Source: Planctomycetales bacterium
Lineage (GTDB): Bacteria > Planctomycetota > Phycisphaerae > SM23-33
Assembly: GCA_030592655.1 (NCBI GenBank)
Contig: JAUVIQ010000102.1
Coordinates: forward strand, 1-10,202
DNA length: 10,202 nt
Direction: 5' to 3'
Within the stretch, counting starts at the first letter, position 1; each line of letters opens with the position of its first letter. Positions 1 through 5,663 of this stretch are shown piece after piece. The translations under genes were made by a program, and so were the position numbers. Below the pieces are notes generated by a model. The model was not told the DNA's origin. It worked only from the letters and a program-made list of their open reading frames with translations, and made no database searches.

Positions 1-1163
1 GCGACGCGATGCCGATTATGATTTCAGGCGGTAAAATAGTGGAGATTCCCGAAAAGGAACGCGGTAAGATCGAGTCGTTCGCCCGCGCCGAAATCCGTAT
101 GCTGGCAGAACGCAACGGGCACAACCAGGCGCTCTGCGAGGCTATGATCACTATTACAATGAAGGTCTGGCTGATCCGAAACACCCAAACCGGCGAGTTG
201 CAGCTCGTGAATCCCGAAAAGGAGTACCGAAAAATCCACGGCGCTCCAACGGCAACGCAACCGGCGAAGTCAACAGCGAAACGCGCCGGCGGACGCTGGG
301 AATATGTCAAAACCATCGACAAGACCGGCGAACTCGTAACCATGCACACCGAAGAAGCCCGGCGGCTGGGCTTCTTCGTGAACGCTTTCGACGACATGGA
401 CGACCTCGAGAAGCACTACAACATCACCGTCGAGCCGGTTGTACTGACTGACAACTGGTCGGAGGGCCTGGTGGCCTTGCTGACCAGCCCGGTGGTGATG
501 AGCATACTGATGTTCGTCGGAATCATAGCCATCTATGCCGAGTTGCACACGCCGGGTTTCGGAGCGGCCGGCGCGGTTGCGATAGTGTGTTTTGCGATTG
601 TCTTCGGCAGTCATTACCTCGTCGGCCTGGCGAATTGGTGGGAGATAGCGTTGTTCTTTGTCGGCGTGGCGCTTCTGGCGGTAGAATTGCTGCTTATACC
701 CGGATTCGGCGTCGCGGGCGTTACGGGGATCCTCTGCTGCGTCGCAGCGCTTCTGGCGATGCTGATTCCAAACACGCCGACGGAAATTCCCTGGCCTGAA
801 ACCGAAGGGGCGTGGGAGATGTTCAAAACAGGCTCAATGGGTTTAATGGCGGCGTTTGTAGCAGCGACGGTGGCGGCTATGTTCCTGGCGCGATACCTGC
901 CGAAGGTTCCGATTGCCGGGCGGCTTGTCCTGGCGGCCCCGGAAGCGCCCCACACACCGCCGACAACCGAAGATGCACCGATCCTCAACATCACCGCCGG
1001 ACAAGTCGGAGAAGTAACCCAGACCTGCCGGCCTGTCGGAAAGGTCCGCATCGACGGTCGGCTTGTAGATGCCATCGCCGACGGCGCGTTCATCGAAACC
1101 GGAGCCGAAGTCGTCGTCCTCCGCAACGAAGGAAACCGTGTAGTAATTGAAACAAAGACATAG
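1..1163 (+). CDS. nfeD: NfeD family membrane-bound serine protease (ClpP-class), 5'-truncated by window edge
   Basis: Long-form NfeD (NfeD1b type): an extracytoplasmic ClpP-like Ser/Lys protease domain, membrane segments and a C-terminal OB fold. The frame is open to the left edge, so the first ATG at 9 is almost certainly internal. Numbering from that Met, residues 19-39 (GKIESF...GHN) match by eye the helix carrying the catalytic Lys of Pyrococcus 1510-N, which would make K20 the catalytic lysine; the Ser would lie off the left edge. The protease domain appears to close near GELVTMHTEEARRLG (107-121), after an insertion of roughly 50 residues relative to the archaeal protein. Membrane segments lie near 156-178, 185-206, 210-230, 233-253 and 276-295, with the family hairpins ELHTPGFG (178-185) and IPGFGVAG (230-237). 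The OB domain is about 329-384 (RPVGKVRIDGRLVDA). It is followed after 20 nt by a second nfeD-like gene. Known relatives cleave or partner stomatin/flotillin proteins; that role here is inferred. Confidence 0.92.
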   Translation, partial: DAMPIMISGGKIVEIPEKERGKIESFARAEIRMLAERNGHNQALCEAMITITMKVWLIRNTQTGELQLVNPEKEYRKIHGAPTATQPAKSTAKRAGGRWEYVKTIDKTGELVTMHTEEARRLGFFVNAFDDMDDLEKHYNITVEPVVLTDNWSEGLVALLTSPVVMSILMFVGIIAIYAELHTPGFGAAGAVAIVCFAIVFGSHYLVGLANWWEIALFFVGVALLAVELLLIPGFGVAGVTGILCCVAALLAMLIPNTPTEIPWPETEGAWEMFKTGSMGLMAAFVAATVAAMFLARYLPKVPIAGRLVLAAPEAPHTPPTTEDAPILNITAGQVGEVTQTCRPVGKVRIDGRLVDAIADGAFIETGAEVVVLRNEGNRVVIETKT

Positions 1164-1183
1164 ACCATAGCAGCGAGAAGAAA

Positions 1184-1675
1184 ATGACTGGTACGATATT
1201 ACTGATTATCGCGTTGTTGTTTTGTGCGTTGCTGCTGTTGGCGGTGGAGATATGCACGCCGACTTTCGGTCTTCTGGCCCTGGCGGCAATAGCGTGTCTT
1301 GCCGGAGCGGTGTATCAATGCTTCGTCATAAACCAGGTATTCGGTGTGGTGATGATCATCGTTCTGGCGTTTGCCGTACCGGCGTACCTGTGGGCGATGA
1401 TCAAATACCTGCCGAAGACGCCGATAGGGAGCGTTCTGCAACTTCGAGCCCGCCGGCGCGACCCCGGCGAGGGAACGCCCGACGCGGCGGAACTCGAATC
1501 GCTCATCGGCGCTACAGCCGTGGCTGAAACGCCGCTTCGCCCCAGTGGGGCTATCAGGGTCAACCACAAACGCATCGTCGCCACCGCCGAAGCGGGATTC
1601 ATCGAAAAAGGCGCGACGGTTGAAATAATCAAGGCCGGCGGCGCCGACGTGGTAGTGCGGGAAGTGAAGCAGTAG
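1184..1675 (+). CDS. Short NfeD-family membrane protein (OB-fold domain)
   Basis: A 163-residue short-form NfeD protein without a protease domain. Three hydrophobic segments lie near residues 4-22, 27-48 and 52-74. The first hairpin carries VEICTPTFG, a variant of the ExxTPGFG family signature with the first Gly replaced by Thr. After the last segment comes LPKTPIG, also close to the LPKVPIAG of the upstream protease-type NfeD, then a charged linker and a C-terminal OB domain (about 96-163) containing TPLRPSGAIR. The ATG at 1184 is preceded by a purine-rich GCGAGAAGAAA that can act as a ribosome site. The OB domain matches that of the next gene at about 51 of 68 positions by eye, so the two arose by duplication. 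Short NfeD proteins are thought to interact with flotillins through the OB domain; with floA two genes downstream, that is the likely role, by inference. Confidence 0.88.
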   Translation: MTGTILLIIALLFCALLLLAVEICTPTFGLLALAAIACLAGAVYQCFVINQVFGVVMIIVLAFAVPAYLWAMIKYLPKTPIGSVLQLRARRRDPGEGTPDAAELESLIGATAVAETPLRPSGAIRVNHKRIVATAEAGFIEKGATVEIIKAGGADVVVREVKQ

Positions 1676-1714
1676 AATTAAGGCTTGCAGAGCGGCTGAC
1701 AAGAGGGCCTACAG

Positions 1715-2170
1715 ATGATAGTGCACGTTTGGATATGGGGTAAATTCATATTGGTGTGCGTGCTGGTCTTTGCTGTTCTGGCGGGTCTTGCCGGCGGGGT
1801 GTACCTGTGTTTTGCGATACATCCTGTTCTCGGCGTCGCGGCGGTCGTGGCGCTGGTGGCGGGCGTGTACCTGATAATCAGGCATTTGTCCAGGACGGGC
1901 GTGCTGCAACGGCTCCAGTTGTTGAGAGGCTTGGCTGGCGTCGGCGAGGGTACGCCCGAGGCCGATGAACTTAAGGCACTTGTGGGGACCACGGCGGTGG
2001 CGGAGACTCCGCTGCGACCCAGCGGTGCAATCCGCACAGGCGACAAGCGGGTAGTCGCGACCACCGAAGCGCGTTTTATCAACAAGGGCGCGACCGTAAA
2101 GATAATCAAGGCCGCCGGCGCCAACGTGGTGGTGCGGGAAGTCTTGCAAGACAACGACGAAGCAGTATAA
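1715..2170 (+). CDS. Short NfeD-like OB-domain membrane protein, shortened membrane region
   Basis: A 151-residue protein, paralogous to the gene just upstream. The C-terminal 68 residues (about 77-144) share roughly 75% identity with its neighbour, including the block AVAETPLRPSGAIR and a KGATVxIIKA strand. The N-terminal part has only two hydrophobic segments (about 9-33 and 35-56). The first hairpin with the Glu-x-x-Thr-Pro-x-Phe-Gly signature is absent, while the matching GGVYLCF / GAVYQCF stretch shows where homology resumes. The start at 1715 follows AAGAGGG with suitable spacing. It is separated by 39 nt from the upstream gene and 46 nt from floA. Function is probably as an accessory OB module on the membrane for FloA. 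Losing one membrane segment could change topology, so the OB domain may face the other side unless the first remaining segment is reoriented. Confidence 0.8.
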   Translation: MIVHVWIWGKFILVCVLVFAVLAGLAGGVYLCFAIHPVLGVAAVVALVAGVYLIIRHLSRTGVLQRLQLLRGLAGVGEGTPEADELKALVGTTAVAETPLRPSGAIRTGDKRVVATTEARFINKGATVKIIKAAGANVVVREVLQDNDEAV

Positions 2171-2216
2171 TAGCGTCGGTTTTACGAAACGTTTTCTCTT
2201 ACGAAAGGGGCAAAAC
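2171..2216 (+). promoter_or_regulatory. floA leader with repeated TTACGAAA and Shine-Dalgarno
   Basis: The gap before floA contains TTACGAAA twice (2182-2189 and 2199-2206, 17 bp apart) and a near-palindrome GAAACGTTTTC (2186-2196). An AAAGGGG ribosome site lies at 2204-2210, 6 nt before the ATG. The repeat could be an operator or chance in a short AT-richer leader. No convincing -35/-10 pair is visible. Confidence 0.3.
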
Positions 2217-3236
2217 ATGTTGGCTGAAATAAGTACGGCCTTACTGGTACTGTTGATAATCGTTGTACTTGTTATGGTGGCGTTACTGTTTTTTGTTGCC
2301 AGGTTTTTTGCGTTGTGGGTTCAGGCGTTGTTCGCCCGCGCGAAAGTCGGAATGGGCGAACTTATCGGTATGAGCCTGCGAAAGGTCGATCCGCGAGTGA
2401 TCGTCCTGAGCAAGATTCGCGCCGTTCAGGCCGGGCTGACCGTTACGACGCGCGAGATGGAAAGCCACTACCTTTCCGGCGGACGGGTTCCGAACGTCAT
2501 CACCGCGCTCATCGCCGCAAACCGCGCCAATATCACACTGACGTTCCAAACGGCCACTGCAATCGACCTTGCCGGACGCGACATCCTCGAAGCCGTCCAG
2601 ACGTCCGTTAACCCCAAGGTCATCGATTGTCCCAACACAGCCAGCGGGAAGACCTCCATCGACGCGGTCGCCAGGGACGGTATCCAGGTCAAGGCCAAGG
2701 CCCGCGTAACCGTCCGGGCGAACATTGACCGTCTCGTCGGCGGTGCGACCGAGGAGACCATCATCGCCCGCGTCGGCGAGGGCATCGTTACGACCATCGG
2801 CTCGGCCGATTCCTACAAAAGCGTCCTGGAAAATCCCGACAACATCTCCAAGCAGGTGCTGGAGAAAGGTCTGGACGCCGGAACCGCCTTTGAGATTCTT
2901 TCGATCGACATTGCCGACGTGGACATCGGAGAGAACATCGGCGCGAAACTCCAGGCCGACCAGGCGGAAGCCGATAAACGCCGCTTCCAGGCGGAAGCCG
3001 AAAAACGCCGCGCAATGGCAATGGCGCGAGAGCAGGAAATGAAGGCCAACGTGCAGGAAAACCGCGCAAAGGTCGTCCTCGCCGAAGCCGAGATACCACT
3101 GGCTATGGCCGAGTCGTTCCGCTCCGGTCACCTGGGAATCATGGACTATTACCGCATGAAGAACATCCAGTCCGATACCCGCATGCGTGACAACATCGGC
3201 GGCGGACCGGGCGGCGGTGAAAGCCCGAAAAAATAA
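2217..3236 (+). CDS. floA: Flotillin-like protein FloA (membrane microdomain scaffold)
   Basis: A 339-residue FloA (YqfA/UPF0365 family), a scaffold of flotillin-like bacterial membrane microdomains. Residues 7-29 are a single N-terminal membrane anchor with no cleavable signal. Next come family landmarks recognisable against Bacillus FloA: ESHYLSGG (82-89), ALIAANRANI (97-106), AIDLAGRDILEAVQ (115-128), VNPKVI (131-136), KARVTVRANIDRLVGGA (161-177), ARVGEGIVTTIGS (184-196), the strongly conserved AFEILSIDIADVDIG (224-238) and an Ala/Glu-rich helical region (about 245-300). It ends in MDYYRMKNIQSD and a flexible Gly-rich tail (GGGPGGG). Relative to Bacillus there is a small insertion near 138-149. 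The tail has no hydrophobic segment of the kind NfeD protease cuts in archaeal stomatin, so any protease link may be regulatory or indirect. Start at 2217 follows a good AAAGGGG site. Last recognisable partner of the nfeD genes; a small membrane protein follows after 16 nt. Confidence 0.96.
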   Translation: MLAEISTALLVLLIIVVLVMVALLFFVARFFALWVQALFARAKVGMGELIGMSLRKVDPRVIVLSKIRAVQAGLTVTTREMESHYLSGGRVPNVITALIAANRANITLTFQTATAIDLAGRDILEAVQTSVNPKVIDCPNTASGKTSIDAVARDGIQVKAKARVTVRANIDRLVGGATEETIIARVGEGIVTTIGSADSYKSVLENPDNISKQVLEKGLDAGTAFEILSIDIADVDIGENIGAKLQADQAEADKRRFQAEAEKRRAMAMAREQEMKANVQENRAKVVLAEAEIPLAMAESFRSGHLGIMDYYRMKNIQSDTRMRDNIGGGPGGGESPKK

Positions 3237-3252
3237 TCACGACTAAAAAACC

Positions 3253-3807
3253 ATGAATCTCCAATGGTACAACATCCTGGCTGCTGACGGCGACGGGCTG
3301 ATCGGCACAGTTATTTTTGTCGCCCTGCTTATCTTCAGCCTGATCGGGCACGTAATCAAGAAGGCCCAGGAGAAGCGCCAGGTCGAAGAGGCTGACCGTA
3401 AGGTAGAGGAGTCGAAGCGTCGCCACGCCGCTGCGAAAATCTCGTCCGAGCGTGCGCAGACCGAACCGGCGCCGCCCGCCATTGCCCCGCCCGCGCAAGT
3501 AAAACAGCAGGCGTCGGTTATTCACGCAGCCACAACCCTCGGCAAGGGTGTCAATCAGGAGGTTCTTCAGGCAGAGAAACGACTCGTTGCCGAACAGGCG
3601 CAACAGCGGAAGCGACTGGCCGGGGTAAAACGCCTCCAGCCGACAATTGGCGGCAAAGCGGCGCGCGCCGAGCGCACCGTCGCAGACGGGCCAAAAATCC
3701 ATCTGAACCTCACCAGTCCAAAAGCGGCAAAAACGGCCATCGTCTGCGCCGAGATCCTTGGCCTGCCTAAAGCATTACGGTCCAACCCGGAACCGTGGGA
3801 TATGTAA
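3253..3807 (+). CDS. Small single-pass membrane protein of unknown function, downstream of floA
   Basis: A 184-residue protein with no domain I can name. Residues 15-34 form one membrane segment (IGTVIFVALLIFSLIGHVI), followed by a highly charged helical stretch (35-70; KKAQEKRQVEEADRKVEE) that could be coiled coil, a Pro/Ala-rich linker (70-83) and basic, low-complexity sequence. The C-terminus holds a hydrophobic motif, AIVCAEILGLPKALR (162-176), before a short tail. I recall a similar ILGxPxALR ending from planctomycetal hypothetical proteins, but this is memory, not a search. It lies 16 nt after floA in the same direction and is the last gene of the block, so it is probably co-transcribed and may belong to the FloA/NfeD microdomain. 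The ATG at 3253 has only a weak ribosome site (AAAAAACC), which fits translation following floA. Confidence 0.72.
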   Translation: MNLQWYNILAADGDGLIGTVIFVALLIFSLIGHVIKKAQEKRQVEEADRKVEESKRRHAAAKISSERAQTEPAPPAIAPPAQVKQQASVIHAATTLGKGVNQEVLQAEKRLVAEQAQQRKRLAGVKRLQPTIGGKAARAERTVADGPKIHLNLTSPKAAKTAIVCAEILGLPKALRSNPEPWDM

Positions 3808-3826
3808 CGCCGGGCGCTACGAGCCG
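3808..3826. other. Convergent intergenic gap between the two operons
   Basis: Only 19 bp separate the stop codons of the two opposing gene blocks. The sequence contains a direct repeat of CGCTAC (around 3815-3830) rather than a hairpin, and no T-run is seen on either strand. Termination must use the ends of the coding regions, Rho, or allow overlapping transcripts. Confidence 0.6.
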
Positions 3827-4306
3827 CTACTCACAAGCGGACTTGATTTCCTCTGCCCATTGACGGAGTTGTTCGTCCAGGGCGGGGTCGTCGGGAGTTG
3901 GTTTTTTCAGCGACAACGTTGCAGCCAGCCCGCCGGGAACGAGTTCGCCCGTCTTTGCGAACAAACCCTTTCCGCCGCCGCCGTCGTGTGTGCAGAACGC
4001 ACAAACCGTCTTACCGGCAAGGTCGTATCGCCCCAGGAACGCCCTGATGGCCGGCGGTGGGGCCGATGCCCAGACCGGCATACCGATAATCACCAGTTTT
4101 CGCGGTTCGACGGTGTGTTCGCTGGTAAGTTCGGCGGGTTTATCCAGCAGAGAGTCCTTGACACCGACAAACCAACCCATCCGTCCTGAGCGGCCTTTGA
4201 CCTCGCGGATTTCCTCGATGTCGGCGTCCAGCATGTCGGCGAGTTTTTCAGCCACCATTCGCGTCTTGCCCGTCCGGGAATAATACACGATGAGAGTATC
4301 GCTCAT
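3827..4306 (-). CDS. Flavodoxin family protein
   Basis: A 159-residue FMN-binding electron carrier of the flavodoxin fold. The N-terminal strand and phosphate loop are LIVYYSRTGKTRMVAEKLA (5-23); SRTGKT is the classic S/T-x-T-G-x-T FMN-phosphate motif. A second strand and cofactor loop read LVIIGMPVWASAPPPAIRAFL (71-91, GxPVW type), and a third reads VCAFCTHDGGGGKG (101-114), as in small flavodoxins of the Flavodoxin_4/5 kind. The frame is open upstream to an ATG at 4354, but that start overlaps the preceding gene and adds a polar, non-conserved 16-residue stretch. The ATG at 4306 starts exactly at the fold and has GGAAGG 8 nt upstream, so I chose it. It lies 34 nt after the radical SAM gene, suggesting it supplies electrons to that enzyme's iron-sulfur cluster (inference). 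Confidence 0.9.
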   Translation of the reverse strand: MSDTLIVYYSRTGKTRMVAEKLADMLDADIEEIREVKGRSGRMGWFVGVKDSLLDKPAELTSEHTVEPRKLVIIGMPVWASAPPPAIRAFLGRYDLAGKTVCAFCTHDGGGGKGLFAKTGELVPGGLAATLSLKKPTPDDPALDEQLRQWAEEIKSACE

Positions 4307-4340
4307 TATCTCAACCTTCCGTTGCTTGGAGAAGGGTTTG

Positions 4341-5612
4341 TTAACTGTCTCCAACCGGTCCCAACACGGATGCCAATCGTCTGGTTCCCGGCGGGCATTG
4401 GGGCCCGCAGCCGCAGGCGTAGTTCGCGCCGGTCAGACCGAGCCGGTCGGCGAACTGATGCCAAATCTCCGGCGATTCGGTGCACAGGTACACCGGCACG
4501 TCCTTGTCATGCTTTCGGATCTCGTCCAGGAAGAACCCGTAAATCTCCGCCCGAACTTCCGGCGGGAATGGTCCGGTGGACATCTCGGCCATTACCTCGG
4601 CCGAGTCTTCCATTGCCTTTAGACAGACCGGGTCAATAAGAGAGACATCAATAATCTGCTTGAACTCCGCGGCCGTCATCCACGCGATCGTGCATAGCCC
4701 CAGGGTCTCCGGTTTGGTTTGGGCAAAGACCATCTCGATCATATCCCGGCACTCATCCCGCCAGTTCCGCACGGGGATGATTGGCTTGAACTTGAAGCGG
4801 ACGGGGTAACCGGCTTCCTGGCACCGTCGGGCGGCGTCGATGCGCTCCTCCGTGGAGGCGGAGGCCGGTTCGATAACGCGGCTGACGGTCTCGCCGGTAA
4901 GGCTCCACAGGGCGATGGTGTGTCCACGGTGATCCAGTCCCATCAGCGGGTCCACATTCGCGCTCTTGGTGTGTATCAGGAAATGCTGATCCGCCGTCGA
5001 GGCGTAGTATTCGGCGAGCAGACTGGTCAGACCATATTCCGGCTCGAAGCACAGCGTGTCGGTAAGGTTGGAGTTGAACATGAAGACCTTCTGCCAGGGG
5101 TTTTCGCGGGCCGTCGGGGCGACCTGCTTTTCCAGGAACTCCTCGATGTTGGTGAAAATGACGATGACCTTCCCGGCCCCGCAGTACTTGCAGCCATGCG
5201 GACAGCCGTAGATGCTGTCGAACTGATACCGCGAGCGGCAGATGCGCCCGGAGTCCGGTGGTTCCTTGTGAATCCCCCTGCCGCCGTCCCCCAGCAGATT
5301 TCCTACCAGCCAGGATGAGGTTTCCGGTGGGCAGTCTTTCAGCACATCCGCGACATCGGGCGCGTCGTCGAAGCGGAGTTTCCGGAACACGAAAGCCGGA
5401 TCGGTGTGCTCGCCGAGGGTCCCCTGGTACTGGCGGGAGTTCTGCCAGCCGTTTCGTCGGATCATGTCGGGGATATCGCCGTCCGTGACGCGCTTGGCGG
5501 AGGCCAGGTTGCGCCCGATGGCGCCCAGCATCGCTTCCGTGCGGCGTAAGGAACGCTTGTCCTGGAAAACTTCATCGAAGATATAAACTGCTGGTGGTGT
5601 CAATTGGTACAT
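4341..5612 (-). CDS. Spore photoproduct lyase-like radical SAM protein (SPL family, divergent)
   Basis: A 423-residue radical SAM protein. The cluster motif is C137-PHG-C141-KY-C144 (CX3CX2C), which would bind a [4Fe-4S] cluster and S-adenosylmethionine. Similarity to spore photoproduct lyase is seen in the WSL(T)GETVSRVIEP stretch (236-249), STEERIDAARR (253-263), GYPVRFKFKPIIPV (268-281) and the overall length. By eye alignment, the SPL region carrying the hydrogen-donor Cys corresponds here to MFNSNLTDTL (178-187), with Asn rather than Cys, and one of the two Tyr near the cluster is Gly (KYCG). The C-terminus has a Cys cluster, C400, C402 and C406 (ACGCGPQCP), that could bind a metal. Start at 5612 follows AAAGGG with 8-nt spacing. 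A DNA-repair role is therefore uncertain; another radical chemistry is possible. The next gene, a flavodoxin, is a plausible electron donor. Confidence 0.86.
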   Translation of the reverse strand: MYQLTPPAVYIFDEVFQDKRSLRRTEAMLGAIGRNLASAKRVTDGDIPDMIRRNGWQNSRQYQGTLGEHTDPAFVFRKLRFDDAPDVADVLKDCPPETSSWLVGNLLGDGGRGIHKEPPDSGRICRSRYQFDSIYGCPHGCKYCGAGKVIVIFTNIEEFLEKQVAPTARENPWQKVFMFNSNLTDTLCFEPEYGLTSLLAEYYASTADQHFLIHTKSANVDPLMGLDHRGHTIALWSLTGETVSRVIEPASASTEERIDAARRCQEAGYPVRFKFKPIIPVRNWRDECRDMIEMVFAQTKPETLGLCTIAWMTAAEFKQIIDVSLIDPVCLKAMEDSAEVMAEMSTGPFPPEVRAEIYGFFLDEIRKHDKDVPVYLCTESPEIWHQFADRLGLTGANYACGCGPQCPPGTRRLASVLGPVGDS

Positions 5613-5663
5613 CGTGGCAGCCCTTTAGTTCGTATCTATATATATGCGAGAAAGGTATTCCCA
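5613..5663 (-). promoter_or_regulatory. AT-rich leader of the radical SAM gene
   Basis: The 51-nt gap upstream of the radical SAM gene is the widest unexplained gap in the minus-strand block apart from the inverted repeat. It contains an alternating TA run (5637-5645) that could serve as a -10 region, and an AAAGGG ribosome site at about 5621-5626. I see no clear -35 box, so an internal promoter is only a possibility. Confidence 0.25.

Noticed and set aside
9..11. ATG at 9 as the true start of the first NfeD gene
   Set aside because: It would begin inside the ClpP-like domain without its catalytic Ser or a signal peptide, and the frame is open to the left edge.
614..1168. Antisense open frame opposite the protease-type NfeD
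   Set aside because: Low-complexity Ser/Thr/Pro-rich translation fully inside a clear gene on the other strand.
2283..3131. Long antisense open frame (282 codons) opposite floA
   Set aside because: It lies wholly within the highly conserved floA gene, has no recognisable protein features, and is explained by GC-biased codon use.
4307..4354. Upstream ATG at 4354 for the flavodoxin
   Set aside because: It overlaps the radical SAM gene end and adds non-conserved residues before the fold, while the ATG at 4306 has GGAAGG at good spacing.
4719..5318. Plus-strand open frame (199 codons) opposite the radical SAM gene
   Set aside because: The opposite strand carries the CX3CX2C motif and family signatures; this frame has none.
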